From NCBI RefSeq assembly GCF_000427425.1, contig NZ_KE386495.1, positions 733,072 through 797,071 on the forward strand: DNA of 64,000 nt, given 5' to 3'. The position numbers were made by a program, and so were the translations under genes. The stretch is from Caldanaerobius polysaccharolyticus DSM 13641. Lineage in GTDB: Bacteria; Bacillota; Thermoanaerobacteria; Thermoanaerobacterales; Caldanaerobiaceae. A model generated the notes under the pieces. The model did not search any database, had not been told where the DNA came from, and saw only the letters and a program-made list of their open reading frames with translations. The stretch's first letter is position 1. The number at the start of each line of letters is the position of its first letter. Below, in pieces: positions 7,750 to 16,732 of the stretch.

Positions 7750-8970
7750 CTATATTATAATAGGTGATGCGGTCTGGTCGCGACCCGCCCTTTTCTCCTC
7801 AGGGTTTTTAAAGCCTAGGACGTATAAATCGGTGGCTTTAGCCTCGATTTCCAGCATTGACCTTGTCGGCTCAGGATATTTTGAAATGTCGCCTATATTA
7901 GATATGATGGGTAGTGGAGAGTTCTTTTTTATAAGCTTTAAAAGCTCTCTGCCTTTTTCGTTAAACCCTAAAACCCTTATGTACTGGGGCCCTCCATTGT
8001 CGTTAAAAGTGTTTAGTTGTCTTTTTTCCATACCTAAAAGAGCGTGTATTAATATCCTGTTTATTCTGGTCATGGTATACCTCTTGGTTTTTATCTGGTT
8101 TATTAAAGCGCTTAACTCACCTGTTTCCCTGGAGCATTTTAAAAGCCTGTTCTCCAGTCCTTCGCTTACGTCCTGTATCGCTCTGAGCGCTTTTTCGGAG
8201 CTCCTTCTGAGCACAAAAAATATGAGCGCTTCAAAATTTTCCATGAAGACGGGACCTTTGCCCTTTCTAAATTGTTCCACCAGCACACTGTAACAGGTAT
8301 CAGGCATAGTGCCTTTGACGTGGTCTACGTGGCCTTTTTTTAAGGCGTTTCGTATAGCTGTGGCGCTGGAGATATGGCTTATCTCCACATCATGGTAGCC
8401 TGATGATATCCGCTTTATGGTGTAAGGCTTTACATTGCTGTTTAGCCTTATGAGATTTTTTAGGTACTCTACGGCCAAAATGTTGTTGGGCGTGGACAGT
8501 ATTTGATGTACGCCATCGACGCTTTCCTGAAGGGCAAGCTGTCTTGCTACCGGAAAGGATACACCTCGCTTAAGGTGTTTTTTTACAGAATCCTTAAAAG
8601 ACGGATTTTCGTATGCCAGGATTTCAGCTGCTTTTTTTAAAGCCTGGATATCACCTGATTCACTGCCAAAGCAGATGCTATCCACAATCCTAGTCTCATT
8701 TAAAAGTTTTATCGCTCCGTAGGCGAATATTTCGGCGCTCTGCACTGCGTATACGGCGGGGAGTTCTATAACCAGATCTACGCCGCTGAATAAAGCCATC
8801 TTACACCTGGCCCATTTGTCTACAAGTGCAGGTTCGCCCCGCTGTATGAAGTTTCCGCTCATGACGGCTACTACATGGGTGGCACCTGTCAGCTTTTTGG
8901 ACATGGTCAGGTGATACAGGTGGCCATTGTGAAAGGGGTTGTATTCAACGATTAATCCCAGTACGTGCAC
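7750..8970 (-). CDS. tmcAL: tRNA(Met) cytidine acetate ligase TmcAL
   Basis: TmcAL (formerly YlbM) uses acetate and ATP to make N4-acetylcytidine at position 34 of elongator tRNA-Met. The N-terminal nucleotidyltransferase core shows GLIVEYNPFHNGHLYHL with the HIGH-like HNGH near residues 15-18. MSGNFIQRGEPALVDKWAR follows near 38-56, and the SSATAIRNALKKG segment near 207-219 is the family's second ATP-binding motif. At 406 residues it is full length. It is transcribed in the same direction as ylbJ, 75 bases upstream of it, so the two may share a transcript. Confidence 0.92.
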   Translation of the reverse strand: MHVLGLIVEYNPFHNGHLYHLTMSKKLTGATHVVAVMSGNFIQRGEPALVDKWARCKMALFSGVDLVIELPAVYAVQSAEIFAYGAIKLLNETRIVDSICFGSESGDIQALKKAAEILAYENPSFKDSVKKHLKRGVSFPVARQLALQESVDGVHQILSTPNNILAVEYLKNLIRLNSNVKPYTIKRISSGYHDVEISHISSATAIRNALKKGHVDHVKGTMPDTCYSVLVEQFRKGKGPVFMENFEALIFFVLRRSSEKALRAIQDVSEGLENRLLKCSRETGELSALINQIKTKRYTMTRINRILIHALLGMEKRQLNTFNDNGGPQYIRVLGFNEKGRELLKLIKKNSPLPIISNIGDISKYPEPTRSMLEIEAKATDLYVLGFKNPEEKRAGRDQTASPIII

Positions 8971-9098
8971 GATATCACCTCACGGTATTTTTGTACATAT
9001 TTTATATTAATTTTATGCAAATATCTACAGGCATCAAAAGATATTAGAAAATGCGCTGTGCTTGGGCTGTAGCCTTTCTCATGGTTGTTTGGTTTGCT

Positions 9099-9127
9099 TT
9101 GAAAAAACGATTAGAATGTGATAAAAT
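9099..9127 (+). promoter_or_regulatory. Promoter of pta-ackA
   Basis: TTGAAA (9099-9104) and TAAAAT (9122-9127) are 17 bases apart, about 50 bases before the pta start. They form a reasonable sigma-A promoter. The remainder of the divergent tmcAL-pta gap (8971-9177) holds no other clear signal. Confidence 0.6.
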
Positions 9128-9177
9128 AAATTCGATATTCTGTATACATAATATTCATTTTGAAAGGGGTCAACACA

Positions 9178-10170
9178 ATGGATGTCATAGGTAATATTAT
9201 CAATAAGGCTAAGGGCGATATAAAAAAAATAGTATTGCCAGAAGGGACAGAGGCCAGAAATTTAAAAGCCGCTGAAATCGCCTTAAGAGAAAAGATTGCC
9301 CAGGTAATATTGCTGGGTAATGAGGCTGAGATAAAAGCTGCGGCTAAAGGCCTGGACATATCAGGCGCTGAAATCATCGACCCTGCGACTTCACCTAAAC
9401 ACGCGGAATACGCAGAAGCGTTTTACCAGCTGAGAAAACATAAAGGCATGACTATGGAAAAAGCAAGAGAAATTGTAAAAGACCCTATGTACTATGGATG
9501 CATGATGGTGAAAATGGATGATGCAGATGGTCTGGTATCAGGCGCAGTTCACGCTACTGCTGATCTATTAAGGCCGGCCTTTCAGATCATAAAGACAGCG
9601 CCAGGCGTATCAGTCGTATCCAGCGCTTTTATCATGATAGTGCCCAATTGTGATCTTGGTGCTGATGGAGTTTTACTGTACGCCGACTGCGGAGTGATAC
9701 CAAATCCCACAGCGGAACAGCTGGCCTCTATAGCTGTATCAGCTGCTGGTACCATGAGAGCACTGGTAGGAGTAGAACCTGTTGTGGCTATGCTTTCTTT
9801 TTCCACTAAAGGCAGTGCAGAGCATGAGCTGGTGGATAAGGTGAGAAAGGCTACAGAAATGGCAAAGGCAATGGCTCCGGACTTGCAGATTGACGGCGAA
9901 TTGCAGGCGGATGCTGCGTTGATACCGGAGGTCGCTCAGTTAAAAGCCCCTGGAAGCAAGGTCGCAGGGCGCGCCAATGTGCTTATATTCCCGGATCTGC
10001 AGGCAGGCAATATAGGCTATAAGTTGACTCAGAGGTTGGCAAAGGCCGAAGCTATAGGTCCTCTGTTGCAAGGACTGGCTAAACCTGTAAATGATTTATC
10101 GAGGGGCTGCAGTCCCGAAGACATAGTGGCTGAAATCGCCATAACGGCTGTGGAAGCTCAAAGCTTGTAA
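9178..10170 (+). CDS. pta: Phosphate acetyltransferase
   Basis: Pta converts acetyl-CoA and phosphate to acetyl-phosphate, feeding acetate kinase for ATP production in fermentation. The 330-aa protein begins MDVIGNIINKAKGDIKKIVLPEG. It contains the family segments LVSGAVHATADLLRPA near residue 117, MLSFSTKGSA near 205-214 and GELQADAALIPEVA near 239-252. The ATG at 9178 follows AAAGGGG with eight-base spacing and is preferred over a TTG six codons upstream. ackA follows after 24 bases. The pair could also supply a kinase for propionyl-phosphate made by the microcompartment pathway at 50-63 kb. Confidence 0.96.
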   Translation: MDVIGNIINKAKGDIKKIVLPEGTEARNLKAAEIALREKIAQVILLGNEAEIKAAAKGLDISGAEIIDPATSPKHAEYAEAFYQLRKHKGMTMEKAREIVKDPMYYGCMMVKMDDADGLVSGAVHATADLLRPAFQIIKTAPGVSVVSSAFIMIVPNCDLGADGVLLYADCGVIPNPTAEQLASIAVSAAGTMRALVGVEPVVAMLSFSTKGSAEHELVDKVRKATEMAKAMAPDLQIDGELQADAALIPEVAQLKAPGSKVAGRANVLIFPDLQAGNIGYKLTQRLAKAEAIGPLLQGLAKPVNDLSRGCSPEDIVAEIAITAVEAQSL

Positions 10171-10194
10171 ATATGATGAGAAGGGTGATTTGCG

Positions 10195-11388
10195 GTGAAT
10201 ATACTTGTGATTAACTGCGGTAGCAGTTCGGTAAAATACCAGCTTATAAATATGACCGATGAATCGGTTATGGCCAATGGCCAGATTCAGAGGATAGGTT
10301 TGGATTCCCAGATACTGAGGCATACCCGATACGATCATAGATACCCTGATAGACCGTGTGTTGCTCGCGATCACGCAGAGGCTTTAAAAGTAGTTATAGA
10401 CGTGCTGCTGGATAAAGAGTTGGGCGTCATAAACGACCTTTCGGAGATCGGGGCTATAGGCCACCGAGTAGTTCATGGCGGTGAAAAATTTGCCCACTCG
10501 GTACTGATAGACCAGGAGGTTTTAAGCGCTATAAAGGAAAACTCGGATTTGGCTCCTCTGCACAATCCTCCTAACATACTGGGCATTGAGGTGTGCCAGA
10601 AGCTGATGCCCAATACGCCCAACGTGGCGGTTTTTGATACGGCTTTTCACCAGACCATGCCTGAGGAAGCTTATATATACCCATTGCCTTATGAGTATTA
10701 CGAAAAATACAAGATAAGGAGATATGGTTTTCACGGGACATCCCACAAGTACGCAGCCCAGACTACGGCTCAGGCGATGGGAAGACCTGTAGAGGAATTA
10801 AAAATCGTAACCGTGCATTTGGGCAACGGTTCCAGCATCGCTGCTGTAAAGTACGGAAAGTCCATCGATACCACCATGGGTTTTACACCTCTTGAGGGCG
10901 TGCCTATGGGGACCAGAAGCGGTAGCATAGATCCAGCTATAATACAGTTTTTAATGCAAAAGGAGAACATGACGATAAATCAGGTAATGGATGTGTTAAA
11001 TAAAAAATCGGGCTTAACGGGGATATCCGGCGTAGGAGCTGATACCAGGGATCTGGTGGACAGCATGGAAAAGGGCAATAAGCGCGCAAAACTATCTCTT
11101 GATATATTGAGCTACCAGGTGGCAAAATTTATAGGGGCGTACGCTGTGGCTATGGATGGCATTGACGCCATTGCTTTTACAGGTGGTATAGGGACATATG
11201 AAATCTGCGTGAGAGAAAATATTTTGAAAAGGCTGGGTTTCCTGGGCGTTAAGCTGGACAACGAGAAAAACCAGATGGTGAATAAGATTGTGGAAATAAC
11301 TAGTGAAGATTCTAAAGTCAAAGCGTATGTTATACCTACCAATGAAGAATTGATGATCGCGCGGGAGACCAGAGATGCGTTGAAATAA
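10195..11388 (+). CDS. ackA: Acetate kinase
   Basis: Acetate kinase forms ATP from acetyl-phosphate. The sequence shows the N-terminal phosphate-binding VINCGSSSVKYQ (residues 4-15) and HRVVHGGEKF near 89-98. FDTAFHQTMP is near 147-156, HLGNGSS near 208-214, the catalytic TRSGSIDP near 240-247, and AFTGGIGTYE near 326. The 397-aa length is standard. A GTG start follows AAGGGTGAT. It is co-transcribed with pta; a consensus promoter for the next operon begins ten bases after its stop. Enzymes of this family often also accept propionyl-phosphate. Confidence 0.97.
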   Translation: MNILVINCGSSSVKYQLINMTDESVMANGQIQRIGLDSQILRHTRYDHRYPDRPCVARDHAEALKVVIDVLLDKELGVINDLSEIGAIGHRVVHGGEKFAHSVLIDQEVLSAIKENSDLAPLHNPPNILGIEVCQKLMPNTPNVAVFDTAFHQTMPEEAYIYPLPYEYYEKYKIRRYGFHGTSHKYAAQTTAQAMGRPVEELKIVTVHLGNGSSIAAVKYGKSIDTTMGFTPLEGVPMGTRSGSIDPAIIQFLMQKENMTINQVMDVLNKKSGLTGISGVGADTRDLVDSMEKGNKRAKLSLDILSYQVAKFIGAYAVAMDGIDAIAFTGGIGTYEICVRENILKRLGFLGVKLDNEKNQMVNKIVEITSEDSKVKAYVIPTNEELMIARETRDALK

Positions 11389-11397
11389 TTAATTTTC

Positions 11398-11426
11398 TTG
11401 ACATGGGCTGGTGCCCCCTGTATAAT
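11398..11426 (+). promoter_or_regulatory. Consensus sigma-A promoter of the DUF177-rpmF operon
   Basis: TTGACA (11398-11403) and TATAAT (11421-11426) are separated by exactly 17 bases, a perfect vegetative promoter. It lies 28 bases before the ATG of the DUF177 gene. Confidence 0.9.
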
Positions 11427-11453
11427 AGATGTGGTAATCACGGGGTGATCTTT

Positions 11454-11939
11454 ATGAAGCTGGACGTAATGAAGCTGTTTGCGACCGACAACCGCACCGT
11501 AGAGCTAGACTACGATGAGGAGGTAAAGGTAGAAAGGGCAGATATTAAAGAGGCGATGGGGCCAGCTCATGTTCACTTGACGGTTCTTGGTACGGACAAT
11601 GGCGTCATCATAAAAGGCACGGCTAGGCAAAAGCTTTTGGTGTTTTGCTATAGGTGCTTGGCGCCCTTTGAATACGATCTTTTGGCGGATATATACGAGG
11701 ACATATCGTTTTCTGAGGGCGGAGATGAAGAAGAAGGGATATTGTCTGACGATAAAAAGTACATTGATTTGGACGAAGTACTAAATGCGGCTTTGTATCT
11801 ATCGTTACCTATGCGCTTTGAGTGCTCCGAGAACTGCGTGGGTCTGGGCATTACCGGTGAGGAACATAGCGATGAAAGTGATTGCCATGATGTGGATCCA
11901 CGGTTGGCGGTTTTAAAGAAGTACTTTGAAAAGGATTAG
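11454..11939 (+). CDS. DUF177 (YceD-family) protein upstream of rpmF
   Basis: YceD/DUF177 proteins are encoded next to rpmF in most bacteria, and plant and bacterial members are linked to 23S rRNA accumulation. The 161-aa acidic protein has a central CYRCLAPFEYD and a later FECSENCVGLG. These are the paired Cys motifs common in this family and possibly metal-binding. An acidic stretch SEGGDEEEG lies between them. The ATG at 11454 follows GGGGTGATC; an in-frame ATG 17 codons earlier lies inside the promoter and is rejected. rpmF starts 11 bases downstream. Confidence 0.85.
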   Translation: MKLDVMKLFATDNRTVELDYDEEVKVERADIKEAMGPAHVHLTVLGTDNGVIIKGTARQKLLVFCYRCLAPFEYDLLADIYEDISFSEGGDEEEGILSDDKKYIDLDEVLNAALYLSLPMRFECSENCVGLGITGEEHSDESDCHDVDPRLAVLKKYFEKD

Positions 11940-11950
11940 GAGGTGCAGAT

Positions 11951-12133
11951 ATGGCTGCAGTACCCAAGAGGAGGATATCCAAGTCCAGAAGGGATAAAAG
12001 GCGCACCCATTATAAATTGGAAGCCCCTAAATTTGTGGAGTGCCCTCACTGCCATGAGCTTATGATACCCCATAGGGTATGCAAGAGCTGTGGCTATTAC
12101 GATGGAAGAAGCGTAATCGCAGAGGCAAAATAG
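11951..12133 (+). CDS. rpmF: 50S ribosomal protein L32
   Basis: This 60-aa ribosomal protein has the family's basic N-terminus (AAVPKRRISKSRRDKRRTH). Its C-terminal zinc ribbon is made of CPHCHEL and CKSCGYYDGRSV, with four cysteines. A strong TTAGGAGGTGCAGAT lies before the ATG. The pairing with the DUF177 gene is nearly universal. The stop codon lies inside the left arm of a perfect terminator stem. Confidence 0.96.
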   Translation: MAAVPKRRISKSRRDKRRTHYKLEAPKFVECPHCHELMIPHRVCKSCGYYDGRSVIAEAK

Positions 12134-12167
12134 TAATGTGAATGCATTACTATTTTGCCTTTTTTTG
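12123..12167 (+). terminator. Intrinsic terminator of the rpmF operon
   Basis: AGGCAAAATAGTAATG (12123-12138) pairs perfectly over 16 bp with CATTACTATTTTGCCT (12145-12160), followed by a T tract. The stem includes the last codons and stop of rpmF. Confidence 0.92.
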
Positions 12168-12187
12168 TCTTTTTATTCTGAAGCGGC

Positions 12188-12216
12188 TTGATTTTTTTTC
12201 GGATATCTTATATACT
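12188..12216 (+). promoter_or_regulatory. Promoter of the fapR-plsX-fab operon
   Basis: TTGATT (12188-12193) and TATACT (12211-12216) are 17 bases apart, about 45 bases before the fapR start. This is a good sigma-A promoter. Confidence 0.65.
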
Positions 12217-12219
12217 ATA

Positions 12220-12249
12220 TTAATAGCAGGTCACAATAGCTGGTAATAA
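12220..12249. promoter_or_regulatory. Inverted repeat at the fapR promoter, candidate FapR operator
   Basis: TTAATAGCAG (12220-12229) and CTGGTAATAA (12240-12249) form an imperfect dyad matching at 8 of 10 positions. It starts four bases after the -10 element, where a repressor would block transcription. FapR is known to repress its own operon in Bacillus and to be released by malonyl-CoA. The repeat does not closely match the Bacillus 17-bp site, so the identity of the bound protein is inferred. Confidence 0.4.
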
Positions 12250-12261
12250 AAGAGGTGTGCG

Positions 12262-12834
12262 ATGAAAAGGGCTTTATCAAAATCCAAAAGACATGAAGAA
12301 ATAAGAAAAATGATAGCAGAAAACCCCTTTTTAACTGATGAAAGCCTCGCCGAAGCACTAGGTGTGAGTATACAGACTATTCGATTGGATCGCATGGAGA
12401 TGGGAATACCTGAGCAAAAAGAGAGAATAAAGAGCGTAGCCGAGAATAAATTTGAGAGCATAAGGGCTTTAGCATTTAATGAGATCGTAGGTCAGTTGGT
12501 TAATTTTAAATTAGGCGAGGGAGGTACATCGGTATTTCAGCCTTCTAAGCACATGGCCTTTGAAAAGTCCGGTGTGATAAAAGGCCAGTATATTTACGCT
12601 CAGGCTGAATCTCTGGCTATTTCTGTAATAGATGCTGATGTAGCCCTTATAGGTGTGGCCAATATAAAGTATAAACATCCTGTTTACAGCGGCGATACGC
12701 TGGTTGCTACAGCTGAGGTCATAAGGAAGAGAGGCAATAAGTATTTTGTATGGGTCAAGATAAAGAAAGACGAGGAAGAGGTATTCAGGGGAAAATTTAT
12801 CCTGGTCTCTCTTGATGATCGAAAAGAGAGGTGA
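12262..12834 (+). CDS. fapR: Transcription factor FapR, fatty acid and phospholipid synthesis repressor
   Basis: FapR represses fatty acid and phospholipid genes and is released by malonyl-CoA or malonyl-ACP. The 190-aa protein has a DeoR-like helix-turn-helix (residues about 10-50, [20 protein letters not shown]). A linker helix is followed by a hot-dog fold like that of thioesterases, with [23 protein letters not shown] near 130-152. It is the first gene of the operon with plsX and fabHKDG, the classical FapR regulon. A promoter and an inverted repeat just upstream suggest autoregulation. Confidence 0.93.
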   Translation: MKRALSKSKRHEEIRKMIAENPFLTDESLAEALGVSIQTIRLDRMEMGIPEQKERIKSVAENKFESIRALAFNEIVGQLVNFKLGEGGTSVFQPSKHMAFEKSGVIKGQYIYAQAESLAISVIDADVALIGVANIKYKHPVYSGDTLVATAEVIRKRGNKYFVWVKIKKDEEEVFRGKFILVSLDDRKER

Positions 12835-12841
12835 AATTGTA

Positions 12842-13846
12842 TTGAGAATTGCAGTAGATGCCATGGGCGGCGATAATGCTCCTCGCGAGATTGTAAAGGG
12901 CGCTGTACTGGCTGCTAAGGACATGAGTGATCAGATTGTGCTTATAGGGGAAAAGGATGCAATACAGGCCGTCCTGAGCAAAGAAAAGGATTTGCCTTAT
13001 AATATCGAGGTAGTACACGCGTCCGAGGTGATAACAGGAGAAGACAGCCCGGTGGCAGCTATCAGGTCTAAAAGGGAGTCGTCGATGTATATAGGCCTTG
13101 AGATGTTGAGGGATAAAGAATGCGATGCGTTTATATCCGCAGGTAATACCGGGGCGTTTATGGTAGGTGCGCTTATGATCGTGGGGCGGATAAATGGCAT
13201 TAAGAGGCCGGCATTGGCTCCTATCATACCTACTAAAACGGGAAATATGTTGATGATAGATGCAGGTTCCAATACCGATTGCGACGAGGAGAACCTTATG
13301 CAATTTGCTAGGATGGGGTCTATATACTGCAGTTATGTCCTCGACGTAGAGAATCCAAGGGTAGGGATATTCAATGTAGGTTCAGAGCCGGGCAAAGGCA
13401 ATGAGTTGACTAAAAAGGTGTATAAACTGTTAGAGTTATCTGACCTCAACTTTGTAGGAAATATAGAAGGCCGTGATATTCCTTTTGGCAAAGCAGATGT
13501 ACTGGTCTGCGATGGCTTTGTGGGTAATGCCATTTTAAAATCTATGGAAGGGACAGCTCTGTTGCTTTTAGATATGATAAGGGAAGAACTTACTAAAAAC
13601 TGGATTACGAAGTTGTGCGCATTGGGTTTGAAAAATGGCTTTAAGAGAATTGCCAAAAAAATGGATTACAATGAATATGGAGCGGCTCCTTTTTTGGGAA
13701 TAAATGGCGCTTGTTTAAAAGCCCATGGTACGTCCAATGCCAAGACGATAAAAAATGCTATCTTTCAGGCGCAGAAATACGTAAAAAGCGGTGTAATCGA
13801 TTATATTCAAAGAGAGATGATGTTGGGGGCTGATAAAAGTGGCTGA
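12842..13846 (+). CDS. plsX: Phosphate acyltransferase PlsX
   Basis: PlsX makes acyl-phosphate from acyl-ACP, the first committed step to phosphatidic acid with PlsY. The sequence begins with the family signature RIAVDAMGGDNAPREIVKG, then shows VITGEDSPVAAIRSKRESSM and FISAGNTGAFMVG, all conserved in PlsX. The TTG at 12842 is chosen because AGAGAGGTGAA precedes it; in-frame TTG/ATG codons further upstream lie inside fapR. This gives 334 residues. The 3' end overlaps fabH by eight bases. Confidence 0.94.
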   Translation: MRIAVDAMGGDNAPREIVKGAVLAAKDMSDQIVLIGEKDAIQAVLSKEKDLPYNIEVVHASEVITGEDSPVAAIRSKRESSMYIGLEMLRDKECDAFISAGNTGAFMVGALMIVGRINGIKRPALAPIIPTKTGNMLMIDAGSNTDCDEENLMQFARMGSIYCSYVLDVENPRVGIFNVGSEPGKGNELTKKVYKLLELSDLNFVGNIEGRDIPFGKADVLVCDGFVGNAILKSMEGTALLLLDMIREELTKNWITKLCALGLKNGFKRIAKKMDYNEYGAAPFLGINGACLKAHGTSNAKTIKNAIFQAQKYVKSGVIDYIQREMMLGADKSG

Positions 13847-14834
13847 GCTAAGGAATGTAGGAATAATTGGCACAGGGCATTATGTTCCGCAAAAAGTGGT
13901 AACTAATTTTGACCTTATGAAAATGGTGGATACCAGTGACGAGTGGATAAGGACAAGGACTGGAATAAGAGAAAGGCGCATTGCTGATGAAAACACTGCT
14001 ACTTCAGATCTGGCAGCACAGGCTGCAGAGCGCGCCATTCAGGACGCGGGAATCGATGCTGATGACATAGATATGATAATAGTGTCCACTGTAACACCTG
14101 ACATGAATTTTCCATCTACTGCTTGTATCGTCCAGGAAAAAATAGGAGCGCAAAGGGCCTTTGCGTTTGATATCGAGGCAGCCTGCTCGGGATTCATTTA
14201 CGGCTTGACCATTGCCCAGCAGTTTATATCTACAGGGTATTGCGATACGGCATTGCTGGTTTGCGCTGATACCTTATCCAAGATAACCAATTGGGAGGAC
14301 AGGAATACCTGTGTGTTGTTTGGAGATGGTGCTGGGGCAGTGGTATTAGGTGCGGTAAGCGAGGGATACGGTTTGCTCTCAACGGTTATGGGAGCAGATG
14401 GTAGAGGCGGCCAGAGTTTGAACATGCCAGGCGGTGGATCCCGTATGCCTTTGTCAAAAGAGGTATTGGATAAAAAGCTAAATACCATACACATGAACGG
14501 ACAGGATATATTTAAGTTTGCTGTAAAGGTTATGGCAGGGGCTTCTATAGAGGTCTTGGAAAAATGCAATTTAAAACCTGAAGACGTGGATTTTCTGATT
14601 CCCCATCAGGCCAATATAAGAATTATTGATTCCGCAGTAAAAAGGTTGTCGTTGTCGTACGATAAGGTATACGTTAACCTGGATAAATACGGCAATATGT
14701 CTTCTGCTTCCATTCCTGTAGCTTTAGATGAAGCGCTGAAAGAGGGCAAAATACATAAGGGCGATGTGGTGCTTTTTGTAGGCTTTGGAGCAGGGTTAAC
14801 GTGGGGATCTGCTGTGGTCAGGTGGGCAAAATAG
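13839..14834 (+). CDS. fabH: Beta-ketoacyl-ACP synthase III (FabH)
   Basis: FabH starts fatty acid synthesis by condensing acetyl-CoA or a branched acyl-CoA with malonyl-ACP. The active-site triad is visible: Cys in EAACSGFIYG near residue 115, His in PHQANIRI near 256, and Asn in YGNMSSAS near 286. It has the thiolase-fold N-terminus and GTGHYVPQKVVTN. The 331-aa length is usual. A GTG start overlaps the end of plsX, and fabK follows after 13 bases. Confidence 0.96.
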   Translation: MAELRNVGIIGTGHYVPQKVVTNFDLMKMVDTSDEWIRTRTGIRERRIADENTATSDLAAQAAERAIQDAGIDADDIDMIIVSTVTPDMNFPSTACIVQEKIGAQRAFAFDIEAACSGFIYGLTIAQQFISTGYCDTALLVCADTLSKITNWEDRNTCVLFGDGAGAVVLGAVSEGYGLLSTVMGADGRGGQSLNMPGGGSRMPLSKEVLDKKLNTIHMNGQDIFKFAVKVMAGASIEVLEKCNLKPEDVDFLIPHQANIRIIDSAVKRLSLSYDKVYVNLDKYGNMSSASIPVALDEALKEGKIHKGDVVLFVGFGAGLTWGSAVVRWAK

Positions 14835-14847
14835 GAGGGTCTTATTT

Positions 14848-15789
14848 ATGTTTCATACCAAGTTGTGCGATATACTGGGCATAAAGTATCCCATCATTCA
14901 GGGCGGAATGGCATGGGTTGCCACTGCAGAACTGGCAGCGGCTGTATCTAACGCTGGAGGATTGGGCATTATTGGTGCAGGTAATGCTCCGGCTTCTTTT
15001 GTGAGGCAGCAGATAAGAAAAGCTAGGGAGCTGACAGATAAACCTTTTGGCGTCAATGTGATGCTTATGTCTCCTTTTGTGGAAGAGGTGATGGACGCCG
15101 TCTGTGAAGAAAGAGTATCTGTTATAACCACAGGGGCTGGTAATCCTGGCAAGTACATAGAAAGGCTTAAAAGCCTGGATATTAAAGTGATACCTGTTGT
15201 GCCTTCGGTAGCGCTGGCAAAGCGTATGGAGAGAGAAGGAGTAGATGCTGTTATAGCGGAGGGAACCGAGTCGGGAGGTCATATAGGCGAACTGACCACC
15301 TTGGCGTTAGTCCCTCAGGTAGTAGATGCGGTGAATATCCCGGTGGTGGCAGCAGGAGGTATAGCCGACGGCAGGGGATTTGTAGCTGCCATGGCTCTGG
15401 GGGCTTGTGGCGTGCAGATAGGCACCAGATTTATATGCGCTGTTGAATGTACGGCCCATGAAAACTATAAAAAGGCTGTACTGCAGGCAGGTGACAGGGA
15501 TTCAGTGGTCACGGGTAGGCCTACAGGTCACCCTGTCAGGGTGTTGAAAAACAGATTGACCAGGCAGTTTGAGCTTTTAGAAAAAAACCATGCACCGGTA
15601 GAGGAGTTTGAAAAGCTAGGTGCGGGAAAGCTTAAAGCGGCGGTTGTAGATGGCGATGTAGAATACGGTTCGGTGATGGCAGGGCAGATAGCCGGCCTTG
15701 TCAATGAGATAAAACCCGCTGCCCAGATAATACAGGACATATTAGGGCAAGCGAAGGTTGTGATAGAAAAAGTCAGGGGGATGATATGA
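14848..15789 (+). CDS. fabK: FMN-dependent enoyl-ACP reductase II (FabK)
   Basis: FabK catalyses the last reduction of each elongation cycle, using FMN and NAD(P)H in place of FabI. The 313-aa TIM-barrel shows YPIIQGGMAWVATAELA near residues 14-30 and GGLGIIGAGN near 37-46. AEGTESGGHIGE near 138-149 and VVAAGGIADGRGFVAA near 167-182 are the FMN-binding elements. TGRPTGHPVRVLKN near 221 is also typical. The gene sits within the fab operon and no fabI is seen, so FabK is probably the working enoyl reductase. Confidence 0.94.
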   Translation: MFHTKLCDILGIKYPIIQGGMAWVATAELAAAVSNAGGLGIIGAGNAPASFVRQQIRKARELTDKPFGVNVMLMSPFVEEVMDAVCEERVSVITTGAGNPGKYIERLKSLDIKVIPVVPSVALAKRMEREGVDAVIAEGTESGGHIGELTTLALVPQVVDAVNIPVVAAGGIADGRGFVAAMALGACGVQIGTRFICAVECTAHENYKKAVLQAGDRDSVVTGRPTGHPVRVLKNRLTRQFELLEKNHAPVEEFEKLGAGKLKAAVVDGDVEYGSVMAGQIAGLVNEIKPAAQIIQDILGQAKVVIEKVRGMI

Positions 15790-15790
15790 G

Positions 15791-16732
15791 ATGGCAAAGG
15801 TAGCGTTTATTTACGCGGGACAGGGTGCGCAATACGCTGGTATGGGAAAGGATTTGTATCAGAATTATAAAGAGGCGGCTAAGATTTTTGAGATTGCCAA
15901 CGAAAGTATTGGCTTTGACATTGCCAGGCTTTGCTTTGAAGGCCCTGATGAAGAATTGATGAAAACCGAAAACACCCAGCCCGCTGTTTTGACGATGAGC
16001 ATAGCGTGCCTCAAGGTGCTGGAGTCCCGAGGTTTTAGCCCTGATGTAGCTGCGGGTTTGAGCTTGGGAGAATATTCCGCTTTAGTTAACGCCGGTGCTC
16101 TGAGGTTTGAAGACGCTGTTCCGCTGGTTAAACTGAGGGGAAAGTTGATGCAGGAGACTGTGCCTTTAGGCAAAGGAGGCATGGCGGCCATCATAGGGCT
16201 TACTAATGAAGCGGTTGTCGATACCTGCAAAGAGGCTTCTGCGTACGGTGTTGTGGAGCCGGCAAATTTTAATTGCCCGGGTCAGATCACTATTGCAGGC
16301 GAGATAAAAGCGCTGGAAAAAGCTATAGAGATCGCCAAAGAGAAAGGCGCCAAAAGGGCTATAATGTTACCTGTAAGCGCGCCTTTTCACTGCAGCATGT
16401 TAAAGCCCGCCGGTGAAAAGTTAGAGGAGGCTCTGGATAAGATTGAGTTTAGCGACCTTAAATTGCCGGTTATATCCAATGTCAATGCCCGGTACATAAT
16501 GGACAAATCCGAGATCAAGAACCTACTCGTACGCCAGGTATACTCTTCCGTTTTATGGGAGGCCACTATTGAGCGCATGATACAGGATGGAGTTGACGTG
16601 TTTGTGGAATTGGGGCCAGGGAAAACTTTGTCAGGATTTATAAAGAAAATCGACAAAACCAAGATGTCGCTGCACGTAGAAGATATGGGCAGCCTTGAAG
16701 AGACGTTAAAAGCCCTGGAGGATTTAAAATGA
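15791..16732 (+). CDS. fabD: Malonyl-CoA:ACP transacylase (FabD)
   Basis: FabD transfers malonyl from CoA to acyl carrier protein. The motif [10 protein letters not shown] is near residues 10-19 and the nucleophile serine lies in [10 protein letters not shown] near 90-99. The catalytic His is in PFHCSML near 198-204, and [11 protein letters not shown] is near 272. The 313-aa length is normal. It begins one base after the fabK stop and overlaps the fabG start. Confidence 0.96.
   Translation: MAKVAFIYAGQGAQYAGMGKDLYQNYKEAAKIFEIANESIGFDIARLCFEGPDEELMKTENTQPAVLTMSIACLKVLESRGFSPDVAAGLSLGEYSALVNAGALRFEDAVPLVKLRGKLMQETVPLGKGGMAAIIGLTNEAVVDTCKEASAYGVVEPANFNCPGQITIAGEIKALEKAIEIAKEKGAKRAIMLPVSAPFHCSMLKPAGEKLEEALDKIEFSDLKLPVISNVNARYIMDKSEIKNLLVRQVYSSVLWEATIERMIQDGVDVFVELGPGKTLSGFIKKIDKTKMSLHVEDMGSLEETLKALEDLK

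Noticed and set aside
7742-8293. 183-codon forward frame
   Set aside because: It is opposite the conserved tmcAL gene and has no plausible domain.
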